Assembly: GCF_932294415.1 (NCBI RefSeq)
Contig: NC_065538.1
Location: 44,492,843-44,556,842 of the forward strand
Direction: 5' to 3'
From: Quercus robur
Taxonomy: Eukaryota > Streptophyta > Magnoliopsida > Fagales > Fagaceae
DNA length: 64,000 nt
Position 1 is the stretch's first letter. Every line of letters starts with the position of its first letter. The translations under genes and the position numbers were made by a program. The notes beneath the pieces are model-generated. The model saw only the letters and a program-made list of their open reading frames with translations. It made no database searches and was not told where the DNA came from. Below are positions 45,068 through 57,523 of the stretch, piece by piece.

Positions 45068-45438
45068 ACTCTTGTTCTCCCAAGTCCCAGTCGTTGGTCT
45101 CCTCACTATTACTGTTTCTTCTCTTCCTTTTTTTGACTCATATTCTCTACCATCTTTCTTTGAATCGCTAATTTTTTACTTTTTTTTTTTTTTTTTTTTT
45201 TTAACTCTTGTTCTCCCAATCATTGGTCACCTTAATATTGCTTTTTTTTTTTTTTTTTAATTCCTATTCTCCCCCATCTTTCTTTGCATCACTATTTTTT
45301 ACCTTCTTCTTTTTTTTACTCTTGTTCTCCCAATCACTGGTCGCCTTATTATTACTCTTTCTTCTCTCCTTTTTTTTTTGTGTTTTTTTTTTTTACTCCT
45401 ATTCTCCTCCCATCTTTCTTTCCATCTTTATTTTATTC
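45068..45438. repeat. three-copy pyrimidine-rich tandem repeat, about 118-bp period
   Basis: Copies begin near 45068, 45203 and 45318. Each has ACTCTTGTTCTCCCAA, then TGGTC, a long T tract, then TATTCTC and CATCTTTCTTT. The Phe/Ser-rich ORF over it (45208-45894) is a product of the repeat. Confidence 0.8.
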
Positions 45439-46927
45439 ATTTTATGTTCAGCCCGCAACAAAAAGGTGATTGTTCTCTCTCTCTTTAAGTTTCTTCTTTC
45501 TTTTGGTGGATTTTCATTTACTGTTTATAACATTGTGGTGTTTTCTTTTATCCTTTATTGTATTAATAAAACTCATTTAGCCATAGATTTCATTAATAGA
45601 CAAACTAAAATAATTTGCTATTTCATAGTTTGTTCAAATCATTTATTTTTTATTATAAGAAATGGCAAATCATTTCATCCTACCCTGCTAGAAAATACTT
45701 CCATCCAAATGGACCATATAAATATCTATATTAAGGACAAAGATTCGTGCTTGCTAAAGGATTATTATGAACATGCATCACCTAACCCAAGCGATATGAT
45801 GATGAACTGCTCCATTTGGTTGCAAAATAGCTACAGGAAAAGAAACAAGGCTTGGAATCAGCAACAGGACCTCGCCTTGACATCGATTAACTGAATAGCT
45901 TATTAGAATTCGAAGAATTCTAAAGCAGAACATAGCTTACAGCAGCAAAATAATTGTATAAATGACAGGCATTTTATATATATGTATTTATGCTTAAGAT
46001 TTTAAAAACATGACCTTCTGAATTACTGAAAATATATAAATTAGCTTTTTTGCTTGCCTCTTCTTTTATGGCTCATCTGTGAAATAAAGCCACACAACCA
46101 AAAAAAAAGTATATATCCCCATAATTGTGTTTGGTATTGAATAGGTGAGGACTCATACAAAGTACAAAAATAAGTCAAACTTACCTTGTATTTTTGTCAT
46201 CTGGTTTGTTGTGAATTGTTTAGTTATGTTGGTCCAGCATTATTTTGTGCGGTTTCTTGGCTTAAAATAACTGATTTTCTCCTTTGATGGACTTGCACTC
46301 AAATGGAATTACTGGGCTGGTGTGAGAGCGGAAAATTTTATCCCCCTCCCTATGCCGTCCCTGTCAAGTTTAAATCTCCATCAGACCCCACCCACTGGGC
46401 ATTCCGAATTCCCAACCCCATTGGAAAAAGCATCCCTATTTGAGCAAACAATTTTCACATTTCAAACACACTTACACACATTTTCACACATTTTTTCACC
46501 TACACGTATTTCAAAAAATTACAAAAAAACTACAAAAATCTCATCTCAAACTACTCTACCAAATACCCCCTAAATCCCTAGGACCCTATCCTTATCCTGC
46601 CTGATCATATATATATAGTCATTCACATGTTAGATATCTTAAAAAAAACTAAATCCCTATGCAAGCTGAGACCTAATTGGGGTAGTTAAACCCAAAGGAT
46701 TTAACCAAGAGAAGATAATTCTAGGGGGCCACTTAACCAGAGGTATAGTATGCTGCTTGAAACTGCTAATCACAAATATTGCTTGACACATAAATCACTC
46801 GACTCAAATAGCAATAGAACTTGCAAATAATTTTCAAAATAAATGCACTGTACTTACAATGTCAAAATACATGAAGCATACAATGTCATGGAATATTATA
46901 CATGAGAAATAGTATTCCAAATTAATT
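45439..46927. other. intergenic region between the DUF789 and DUF3531 genes
   Basis: The two genes are convergent here. I see no supported gene. 46330-46570 is rich in CACA/TTTCACAC phrases and may be a miniature element. An open stretch at 45700-45894 has no recognisable family. Confidence 0.5.
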
Positions 46928-49900
46928 TTAAATCTTGAAGTATTTGTATCCAAAATCAGGGTTTGTCATCCCCTCTTCCCAGTCACCCATGCATCGACCG
47001 CCAAAAACTATCTGTTGAATGCCTAAATAACTGCATGAAGAAAAAAAACCTAGTCAGCAGTTGAACAAGTGAATGTGGATGATACAAGTATAGTCAAAGA
47101 AGAAACACCCATCCAATCCAAAAATAGATCACATTCTTTTCTAATGTTTCCTTTTGGTCGTTGTGACTTACTCTGAACTTAAGACTGTCAAGCAGTTGAG
47201 GAGTACATCAATCGCAAAATAATCAGAAGTTCCGAGGTCTACCCTGTTATACACATATCTGATTAGATCACTTTCATGGACAAGTACCAAAATAAATATG
47301 CTTTATGATACTGAAAAGAAAAATAATGAAGTTCTGGAACTCATACCAAAAACGACCCCAGTTATCTTGAAACTCAACATCACTGATATCATGAAATGAA
47401 GATGGCATCACATTGAAACCCTTACTTGCATCATAAAGGGGATTGTACTCCATCGATGAATTAGCCAGCTGTCATCAATTTGACACTACATGTTTCAATC
47501 TTTCTTAAAGCAATGGCTAAAACTAAGATATTTAGATAATGATGAGCTAATGAGGCACAAAAGTTGCATTACAATCGTTTAAAAGGCAAGGGTGAGCTAA
47601 TGAGGAGGCAAAAAAGTTGCAATACGATCATTTAAAAGGCAAGGATAACACAAGGGCAAAACTTTCTTACGTTAGGCTAAGTAATAGCATAAATTACTCA
47701 ATTAAAATCTTCATAAAATTTTCACTGATAATAAAACCTATTATTATCTAGGCCGTAGAATTACAGAACAGTGTCAAGGATGTGAACTAGTTATTAGGTG
47801 TATTGTACTAATGTTTTGACGTTGCTATCTGTTGTTAGCCTCTGCTTGGGGCTTGAGGTTGTATTTTTAAGCCTTTTGACTTGAGTGGATTCTGTATTTG
47901 TTGCTGGTTTCCAGCTTGTGTTTCAATAAAATTTTCTTGATATCAAAAAAGGATGCAAACTACGAGAGCATTTATTTTGAATGAGAGGATAAAACTTATC
48001 ATTACAAGCACCTATATGCATATGAAACAAACAAATATATATATATTATAGAAATAAAAACGTCATTAAGAATAAAAACTTGGCAACGTCTGATTATCAG
48101 ACCACACAAGCACACTAAAGATAAAAATTACATAGTGAGAAAATAGTAAGTTAAAGTAAAAGGAAATGACATGCAAAGAACTATGGTTGAACCTGTAGAT
48201 TAGCAGAATTAAAAGCTCCCAAGCGCCCCATAACATACCATGACTGAATTACCTGCATAAATTCCTTAATAAATTAATTGTAAACTTTGTAAAAGTGTTG
48301 CTATGAAGATGAGGAAACAAACAGATGATGTCATCTTTTTACCATCTAAATTTTTGACATAATTTGTATAAAAACTAGTGGCAATGGAAGGAACTCAGTG
48401 AGATGTTATCACATGATATACTTACACCACCAATAAGGTCAACATCCCGATCAGATGGTGCTCCATACAATTCAAACCAAATGTAAGAATCAAGAGGATT
48501 GAAACTGTCAATAAACAAAAAGAAGGTTAGAAACAAAGAAAGTACTAATGGGGAAAAACAAATTATACAAGGTACCACACAAACATCATTTGTTTTCTAT
48601 AACCAACAATGATCCAGGGAAAGTAATGAAGTATAAAATATCATATATGCTTATCGCCGATAAGCATATATGATAGTTATCGGTTCACTAAATGATATTC
48701 CTGTAACAACGCAGGTCTTGATTGTCTAAGGAATGGTTCCCTGGTCACGATAACTCTTAAAAGAAAGTGGAATATGCTCAGGAAGAACAGATAAATTTAA
48801 GTCATCCAAAATTTTCAAGATAGTATTGTTGACAAACAAAAAACCAGTGAAAATGTGAAACAATATTAACATGGGTATTGAAGCATTCAGCAAGATAAGA
48901 TCATATAGTCATCTACAACATCAAGCCTAGTACTGATTTGGATCATTACTTACTAGTTAACATACGCAAGAAAGAAATGCCTACGCCTGCCTCATGTACT
49001 GAAAAATTGCAGATATGAAGCATACATGCAAAGAAGATAAACTATCGCTTAATGTCTAGATGGTGTAAATGTAAACAACTTATAGGGATCTACAGATGTG
49101 TCCCAACTGGACATTTCCAATTATTTCCTTCCCTTTTAATACTTGAAAGCTTCCGATTTTACTAGAAATTTAAAATTTGACAAGAATTAAAATTTATATA
49201 AAAGAAATGGAACACAATGTGTGAAGCATCTTTCAAAGAAGAAACAAAGCTCAATTGAGAGAGAGATGGGGAAAAAAAAAAAAAAGCCAACAAACTGACA
49301 GAACCAACCAATGAAGGAGGCATCTTTCAATTTATAATCATGTTTTCCAACAGTCCCAACAACTTGCCAATTGATGGATAAGTCCTTGCTTGTGTAGGTT
49401 GAACGGAAGTGAAAGGATGTTTTGTACTTTAACAAATATAGGAATTCTAAATTTAATAACTTACTTCAACATAACAGTATCCAGGTTTTGATAAACATAG
49501 TAAAGAGATACATACAAAGACAAAGGAAAGGAGTGTGGAGAAAACAAGTAGAGTTCAATTTAAGCAGATTACTCTCTAAAGCTGACTTTGAAGGCAAGGA
49601 TGGAACCCGTTTTTGATTTGTGAAAGTCTCGACCTTTCTTCCGAACTCTCTCTTCAACCTGTAACATGTACACCACACTCTACACACACACACACGAAGG
49701 AATTAGAGAAAGAGAGAGAGAGATCTGGACCCGTTTGCGGATGAGGTCCGGGTTGCCGATGGAATCAGCGAGAATGGCACGGAGCTCATGGTCATGTTTG
49801 CAAGCATCTTCAAGAACTTTGGCCCAGGCAGGATAGTTGTGAAGGTTGTCAAGTTGGCGTTTCCTCTTCTCTTCTCGAATCTTCAGCAATCTGCGCCCTC

Positions 49901-50120
49901 GAGCGCTGCTTCCTGTCGTTACTTCAATTTCTCTACTACTACTACTACTGTTTTTACTTGTACTTGCGGTGGCACCAGACTCATTATTGGAAACCCAAGA
50001 AGAAGAAGAAGAAGAAGATATCGGAAACAAAGGCATTTGCTTCTTCTTACTTATATACACAGTGGGAGAGGGAGAGGGAGAGGGAGAGGGAGGACAGGCT
50101 GATAGTTTTGGGCACAACAT
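46928..50120 (-). CDS. DUF3531-family protein gene, probably plastid-targeted, seven exons
   Basis: Minus-strand coding exons: 50120-49731, 49658-49573, 48504-48426, 48252-48193, 47468-47347, 47243-47172 and 47030-46928. They total 912 nt, an open frame of 303 residues, with all introns GT-AG. The N terminus is Ser/Pro-rich and lacks acidic residues (PSPSPSPSP, then Ser runs), as in a chloroplast transit peptide. The mature part has EEKRKRQLDNLHNYPAW (about residues 78-94), FNPLDSYIWFELYGAPSDRD, SWYVMGRLGAFN, the EYNPLYDASKGFNVMPSS segment, DNWGRFWVDLGTSDYF and a C terminus ending DFGYKYFKI. These match the plant DUF3531 family, of unknown function. An in-frame ATG at 50174 would add 18 residues (IEREKQNCVK...). 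I prefer 50120 because that extension is translated GA-rich leader and would spoil the transit peptide. Confidence 0.85.
47541..47644. repeat. tandem duplication, about 52-bp period, in a DUF3531 intron
   Basis: GRTGAGCTAATGAGG, then AAAAGTTGCA, then TTTAAAAGGCAAGG occurs twice in a row (47541-47591 and 47591-47644). Confidence 0.85.
48641..48673. repeat. 33-bp perfect hairpin in a DUF3531 intron
   Basis: Two perfectly complementary 16-base arms (TCATATATGCTTATCG and its reverse complement) are separated by a single C. It lies in the intron between exons 2 and 3. Confidence 0.95.
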
Positions 50121-50174
50121 AACTTTCAATTTTACACAATTCTGCTTCTCTCTCTCAATATATATATCGATCAT

Positions 50175-50974
50175 ATATCATCGCTTTTCATTTACATTTA
50201 CATGTTCCTTTTTTGGGTTCTTTTTTATTTTTTTAATCTCCAGCATTTCTTTCTTATTTCTTTATCTTTTTTTGTAACAGCAGCAGCCATAACTATTACT
50301 TACTGCTCGAGTAATGGGCACTCTTGCCAAGCCCAACTCAATTTTTGCACATTTTTAATATGTAATATACTTTTTAAAAAATTAATTAAAAAAAAAAAAA
50401 AAAACTTGTGAGGACAACCCGGCCTCCATGCTTTTTTTTTTTAAACTTCAATTTGTTCCAAGTTTTCTTCTTCTTCTTTTTAACCGTTTATTCTTTTGGA
50501 TAATCTAGCATCCTTATCTTCTTTGTTTTATATTCTTTGGAAATTTATCTATGCATCAGCATTAACAATATCACCTTCTCCAACTGCACCACTCAACTCG
50601 AACAAGGCAATCTAGTTTGTAAACCAGTATTATATTTATAGCACTTACATTGCATTACAGGTGAATCCTTTTTCTTTTTTTTAATAATGTTTTTTTTTTC
50701 TTCTATTACGAATAGTAGATAATGCCGAACAGAACAAGGAACAGCCTTGTGGGGGGATAAAGGTTACACACTAAAACTCATTTTGCTCATTTTAACAAAA
50801 GACGAAACTTTTGCTTCCTCCAATTTTTCCTTCTTTATTCCAATAAAATTTTCATTACATAAACCTGTAGAAAAGAGACACTTGTAAAATCTCAACACTC
50901 TCTCACACTACAGCATCAGGTAGCTTGGAATTAACAGGAAGAACATACAGAAGAGAGCAATGCCAAGTGTGACC
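50175..50974. other. region between the DUF3531 gene and the alpha-galactosidase pseudogene
   Basis: About 800 bp containing T-rich tracts and no gene. It must hold the DUF3531 promoter (minus strand), but no clear TATA box was found. Confidence 0.5.
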
Positions 50975-53381
50975 TCAAGCAACTGGCTTCAACACAAACA
51001 TTTTGCATCCGTGAGATGGCACGGTGGCTGTCAAGTTTCCAACAAATCGTGTCTTCAGTGTCTTGTGCTACAAGAGACACATGCACAGCACACATATATT
51101 ACAAAGGTATCTCATAAATACAAACGTGGAACTGAAATGCCCATGACCTTAAAAGGCATGAGAAATGAAAGCTTAATCAAAAATACCTCCCAAACATCTC
51201 TTGCTACAACAACACTGTTTTCAGGGATTCCAATGTCTTCCCAAAGGCTTGTAATTGAACGACGCACAGGGCCCTAGGTTGAGCAGAACTAGAGCAAACC
51301 TATAACCCGAAAGAGGCCCCGCCCAATTCTGTTGCAATTTAACATAAAAGTCATTTTTGCTCCTATGAAGTGAGACAAAAGTACACACTACGCATCATAA
51401 GATAATTTAGGCAAACTTTACCTCAATATCACCTTCCATCCTAACCTTTTTACCTTGTACACCAATTCGATCTGTTATAGATGATGATCAAGTCAATTTT
51501 CGTAACCATTGCTACAGAGTAGTTCACAAGATGGGAGGAAAAATACACCATCAGTTACAAAATTGATGCACTTACCTTGATTAACTGCAATAACCTCTTT
51601 ATTGGAAATGATATCAAATGTCTCTTTTGTCATGTTCCTCACATCACAACCAAGGATAAGGGGAGCCTACAATACCATTTGATGTTTAAGCAAACAGAAA
51701 GCCAAAACCCCAATAATATGCATTCATACAAATCAGAGCATCAAATTCCACATAGTACTGCCTGAAATACCTTGGAAATAGCCCATAAACTAAAGTGCGC
51801 TATATATTCATCATTTGTCATCCCTCCATTTCCCACCTCAAGCATGTCAGGATCTGTACATAGTCAAGCAGATAAGATGCCAATAAATTTCTTAGAAAAA
51901 AGTGGACTAAAATGTTTTTTTTTTTAAATTATGTTAGTGTGACTTAACTATTGTAGGAGAATACTAACCATTCCAACCACCGGGCCTAGCATCATCAGCA
52001 TATACATCATTTGCATCTATTCTAGAGATCATACTGTAGAAGAACAAACAAAAAGAAATGATTTTGGGCTCAGGATTTGTATAATCAATTATTAACTTAA
52101 CAGAAACATGAAATTTATCTACCTTGTCCAATTATCAGCAATGTCATTAGTAGTTCTCCAGCTATTTCCAACCTTAGAACCCTATAGAGCAGGGTGCAAG
52201 TCCCCCCTATTAAGCGAAAGAAAAACAAATCATTAATGGAGTGACTTCCACAACATTGATTTAAAAGTTAGAGATATAGGATTACCATTCACAAAGTGAG
52301 AAAAAGATTGGACGACCTGCTTTCATTAGTGCCCTAGTCATTACAGGGTATCTAACAAAAGAAGAAATAAACGGATCATTTATTACTCTCATAACTCAAA
52401 GTTTGAACATATATGTGCGGGAAAAAGAAAAAAAAAAAAAATCTACATTTCCCCATTTCCTTGTGAGGTTAATGTCAAGATGACTATGTTACCTAACAGT
52501 TGGCTTTGTTCCATCATTGTAACAGTTATCATACTTCAAATAATCAACACCCTGCATACAAATTTCATTATTGCATGATTTGGTATTGCAAGTGTCAATA
52601 GCAAAAATGGACAAAGTAAAACCCATAAAGAAAATAAAAACTAAATTTCCTACCCTTGAAGCAAAAGTTTTGGCATCTTGCTCCTCGTGACCAAGTGAAC
52701 CAAGCATAGTTCTGCTACAAGTATAATAACTGCAAAGTGGAGGTGAAAGAATTTGTTTTCCTAGCTGTTTCAGTAACAAGGGAATATTGATATTGAACAA
52801 TTATCATATAGCATAAAGTTGTGTTAGGGTGTAGTACAGCCATGTTACCCTGAATCTGAGTAGATTCCTAACTTAAGGCCCTTGCTGTGAACGTAATCTG
52901 TAACACCTTTAATGCCAGATGGAAATGTTGAATTCCTAGGCAATAGATTACCCTGAAAAGTAAGAAACAAACGTTTAGTGCAACTACAAAGTTCAAATGT
53001 TTGTATTCTTCTCAGAAACTTCAAAAACACTAAAATTTTAAGAGAAGCCAACTTATCAAAAATTATAAAAGAGAAACCATACATTGTCATCACGATGTAT
53101 TTCAGCCCAGCAATCATCTGGGAAAGTAAGAAATAGAAGTTGTGGCTTAGTTTCATGTACCCACTTAGCTAAAAGAAAAGAAGATTTATGATAAAAGAGA
53201 AACTACGTAAATCGATTGCCACAGACCTATATTAACGTAGATATATCCAAGCTTGGCAAGACCAGTGGAGAACAGAGCATCAGCTGTCAAACCAAGAAAA
53301 CAAGGACTCTTGTAAGTCGATCTCTCCCACCTCAATAGATGCAGTTTACCATTTTGCTATGTGAACTTTGACAGCACTTTT

Positions 53382-53414
<33 letters not shown>

Positions 53415-53562
53415 TTCCTCATTTAAGGATATTTAAAATAAAGAAAAAAGACAGCACTGGTTAACGTTTGAAGGAGAATATTGCATTTGAGTAGTAAACC
53501 TACCAGTTTCTTTGATGACTTTCTCATCGATATTGCAGTGGAAGTGATTCCAACTATTCCAC
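50975..53562 (-). pseudogene. alpha-galactosidase (GH27) pseudogene, exon 1 missing
   Basis: Unprocessed GH27 copy: from WNSWNHFHCNIDEKV (53562-53504) exons follow in order to [16 protein letters not shown] and the stop at 50975-50977. Alpha-galactosidases release terminal alpha-linked galactose from raffinose sugars and galactomannan. Retained: [16 protein letters not shown] (catalytic nucleophile Asp), WRTTNDIADNW (acid/base Asp), [15 protein letters not shown]. Lesions: TAG for the expected Trp after LHPAL (near 52190); one extra C in the exon 51187-51328 (142 instead of 141 nt), shifting the frame after LLNLGP; AGG for the expected Trp in FASR|GVDY. The first exon (signal peptide through the PPMG motif) is not found up to 57 kb. 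Splice sites are intact, so it decayed recently. Assembly error is an alternative for the single-base changes. Confidence 0.85.
53385..53413. repeat. (TA)n microsatellite
   Basis: A run of TA dinucleotides in the first visible introns of the alpha-galactosidase pseudogene. Confidence 0.9.
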
Positions 53563-56500
53563 CTACATAAGTAGAAAATACCTCAATCCCACAATTCCCC
53601 ATACATATTATTAGGATTTTTTTTTTTTTTTTTTAAGTTCATGGTATTATTAGGCAGGGAAATTATTGTGTACTCTCGAAATACCATAAATTCGTACTCC
53701 CTCCTCCCACATGAATGATGGGTCTCACAAATTAAATTCATGGCAGGACCCACCATTCATGTAAGAGGAGGAAGTACGCATTTATGATGCTCCGGGTGTA
53801 CCTAATAATTTTCCTATTAGACAATAGGAAAAGTAGTTCTAGTAATAAATGTGAAAAGCTTTCATCCAAAAATAACAATAAATATATACTAAAAAAAGTG
53901 GTCGAAGAGGATATGATTATAAAAAGATAAGTAGAGATGAACTTGGAATTAATTACAAAGCACTCTTTCAATGGTCACCAATTAGATAAGATCTGATAAA
54001 ATTGTATATTCGAAAATCTTACAAAAATTTATGTTATTATTGTTTTATACCAATTTATCTTATTATTAGGAATTAATGAAAATTTGAATCTAGGAGTATT
54101 AAAAGGAAACAAAGTTCCCATCAAATTTTTTTTTTTTTTTTTTTAAAAAGAGGGAGTTTTTTAAGGATACAAAATGCATAATTTCTCTCATTGACATTGT
54201 TATATTTCTTGAACAACCAACAAGAAGATATTATTTCCCATTTCCATCTTTGATTTAGAAATATTTGAAGAATGATCACGTATTAATCCAGAATATATAG
54301 ATAAGGATCATTATAATGATCTTCTTGATTAGTAAGGGAAAAATAAAAAGAAATCAATTAAGATATACAGACGAGAGATTACAGCAAAAAGAGATGAAGA
54401 AATGTGATTTTGAGAGAATGATAAAGCAAGACCAATATTTGTCCTTAGCAAACTACAGTATTAGGACAATAAATAAATAATAATAATAATAGGATTAAAA
54501 TAAAAGTTCACATTGGAATTACGAGGGTGGTAGTGCGGTGCCTGTGCCTACCACAGAGAAGCTCCTTTAATGCTAATCAGTACTGCAATCCAGAAGAGGA
54601 GGACCTAGCTGAACCTGAACCTGATCTAATGGGTTTGTATATACACACAAACACAACATCAAACAAACAGTACTGCTAAGAAAGGTTATAAATAATATGC
54701 AAATCTATAATCCCACAAGTGTTTCTTCTTCCTTCCCCCCTCCCCCCTTTTCTGGGGATAGGATATTATGGCTTGTTCGAGCATAGGTGGGTAAATAAAA
54801 AGACATGTAAATGGCCGTTTGAGTAAAGAACGATGGAAATAAAAAATTTTAAGTGTAAAGCTGATAATAGCATGTCATTAGGGAATGGTTCCTCTACTCA
54901 ACTATACTATCTGCTATTGGTCTTAAATTCTTTCATGTCCTCAACAACCAACAGCTTGGCTTGGCAAGAGCTATAGCCCCTTCTATTGCCAAGACTCTCT
55001 TAGAGGCATAGTTCTTCCATGCAGATAGTCTACTTTTGAACCACCTTTAAGTTGGGTTTTGGCTTAGTATCACCACCTCTTCTGAACCACCTTATTTGTT
55101 AGGCTTAGAATGCACTGCTACTCCAAATCATATCACTGAAACTACCATATATCTAGAGCGAAAGAAGGTTATGATGATGAGACTTCTATCATTTTCCTTA
55201 CTATCTTGGAAGTTTGTAGATGTCCTGTATATCTCCTATTATACCTAATTTGCTAGTTTCTTGGAGTAGATGCTAAAAGTTATAATCATGGTATTCTAAA
55301 CGAGTGTATTTATAAAAATAAATATTTCCCAATAACCATCACTGCTTCATAATTTGATAAATATGATTCATTTTGTCACAAAAGTAGACTAATTTAACTA
55401 CATCCAATCTCTTAAACATTTTTTTTAGCATTTTGATAGTGTTAACAATTCTTTACCAGATTTTAGTTCTCCTATGAAAAGCCTATTCTTAGAGGGGAAA
55501 AGCCTAGCTATTGCAAACTCCTTCCAGTTCCATGTTGGAGGCATTGCCTAAAGTCTGTGATAACTTAAAACTCTAGGATTGCTACAGATAAAGAAACTCT
55601 AAAGGCAGAGGAAACAGGGCTAGAAAAATATTTTAACGAGAACACAGAAATCTTGGAGAGCTTCCAATTCCTTTCTGGCATCGTTGCTTAAATATTGTCA
55701 AGATCAAGAGGTTTAAAGGATCTTCATATAAAAATATTTTTTGAGAAATATTGTTCTTACAATGTAGGGAATTGTAAATCCTCTCATAATCTGTGACTTC
55801 TGGCTTGTCTAGTAGAACCTTGCTGCAAAATCGTGTTATTTTTTAAGTTTATATGAATATTCTAATTGTCTGAATATTTTGTGAGACTACTGTTGACACT
55901 TAGGAACCTGTTAAAGATGTTCTTAGGTTAGAAATTCTAGCACTATGCCTCTTAAGTACAGTGTCTTTGTGGTAGCAATGCTAGTGATGTTGTTTCTATT
56001 CAAGTTATATCACCTGATGTTCTTATTACTTATGGCATATGAGAACACTAGCATGTGATTTACTGAAATGGTAGGGTGCTTGGCCTGGCTTTTAGTCTTT
56101 ACTCTTTAAGTTAGAAATGATTCTCATAAGCTTGATTAAAAGTAACTAGCCTCATCACATGCGCTTCGCACGTGCGATGATGCTTTTCATTTTTTATCTT
56201 TTAGGTTTACACATTTTACTCATGGGAGCTTTATTTTATTTTTTATTTTAAGAAGAAGTTGTATTAGTACTGAACTACTAATGCAAGAGAGAAATGTGGA
56301 GGTGGGATAAAAACAGTTATAAATAAATAAATGGTACGTTTGTGGAAAAAGGAAAAAACAGTTTTATTTTTTTATATTTTTTCTAAAAGAAGATGTTGTA
56401 TTAGTAATTGAAAACTAACGTGAGAGAGAAATGTGGAGCTGGGAGAAAAAACTGTTCTTTTTTTTTTAATTTAGCTAAAAATTAAGTGTTTTTGAAATAC

Positions 56501-56770
56501 TAATTTTACATGTCTAACCCTATGATTTAAGCCTTAGAAACGGATGAATTTGAAGGTATTTTGGGCATCTGAATAGACGATCCCAAATAGGGAAATTCCT
56601 TAAATAGTACTATAGATACGTGTTGGGCGTGTGAGTACCAAGCCAAATGGATAAATCTAGCAGCCTCAAAATATTTTTTTACAGAAGGATTGGCATATAA
56701 TTTAGTGACTCTGTGAAAGAGATACAATTGAATGGGCTTTTGGTTTTGGTTGATGATGGTAATGCCCAGG
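53563..56770. other. intergenic region without a recognised gene
   Basis: AT-rich, with poly-T tracts (53618-53635, 54127-54144) and an AATAATAAT run near 54470-54490. I searched it for the missing first exon of the alpha-galactosidase (a Pro-Pro-Met-Gly-ending exon on the minus strand) and did not see one. 54880-55560 has the look of very old transposon sequence but no readable domain. Confidence 0.5.
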
Positions 56771-57135
56771 GCTGTCCATGGGTCGAGTCGAGTTGGCAAA
56801 ATCGACCCATGCCCATTTTCCCACACAACTCCACCAACTTAAATACGATCTAAACCCACCCAATTATAACTAATGTTAATTGGGTTTTTACTAGGTACCC
56901 AATTAAGCCCAAATATCATTTCTACAAATCACCAAACTCTAAAGTACCCCAAAACCACTAAAAAGACCAAAATACTCCCTAAACCCATCAAATGACTGAA
57001 ATACCCTCGAAACCTAAAAAACCAAAGTACCCCCTTAAACCTAAAAAATGAAAGAAATACCTCTAAACCCCAAAAATGACCAAAATACCCCCGGAACCTA
57101 AAAAACGATCAAAATTCCATCAAAACCTAAAATTT
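56770..57135 (+). repeat. minisatellite block, left of the polygalacturonase gene
   Basis: Starts CCATGGGTCGAGTCGAG, then AACCCACCCAATTA, then about eight degenerate units of the type AAAATGACCAAAATACCCCTAAAACCT (about 30 bp each). An inverted relative lies at 60090-60560 on the far side of the gene. Confidence 0.8.
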
Positions 57136-57523
57136 TATTCATTTTGTTTTTGTTTACTTACCTGATTGTGTAGTAAATTGGATTGGTAGTAGATGCTTAA
57201 CAATGTTGGTGGACAATATTACTTAAGAATAAAAAGCATTTAGGAAGAGTTGAATAATTTTTTTGATTTTTATTAAGAATGTTCTCAATTGCAATAACAA
57301 AACAATTACTATCTACAACAACACTGCAAATCATAGCAGATTTCAACAAAAGGCTGAACCTTAACAACTCAAAAAATAACTAAAAAAATTCCCCAATTTC
57401 ATTTAAATAAAGAAAAGGGGAACATGTTAGATGGGATTCTATTTAGAACAGAACCCCGATAACCTATCTGCAAATTGTATTTGTTCATTCTACATTAGTT
57501 TTAACAGCTTGGGAAGCATTTCA

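Noticed and set aside
45208..45894. 228-codon Phe/Ser-rich ORF with hydrophobic stretches
   Set aside because: It comes from T-tract tandem repeats; apparent membrane segments are translated poly-T. The tail has no family match.
49788..50277. Plus-strand ORFs opposite the DUF3531 first exon
   Set aside because: Shadows of the Ser/Pro-rich minus-strand exon, whose splice sites and family match are clear.
54530..54640. Possible first exon of the alpha-galactosidase
   Set aside because: GC-richer patch, but the minus-strand reading has a stop and lacks the Pro-Pro-Met-Gly end and a matching donor.
56527..56826. 99-codon minus-strand ORF
   Set aside because: It overlaps the dispersed repeat flanking the polygalacturonase gene; no family match and no splice or promoter context.
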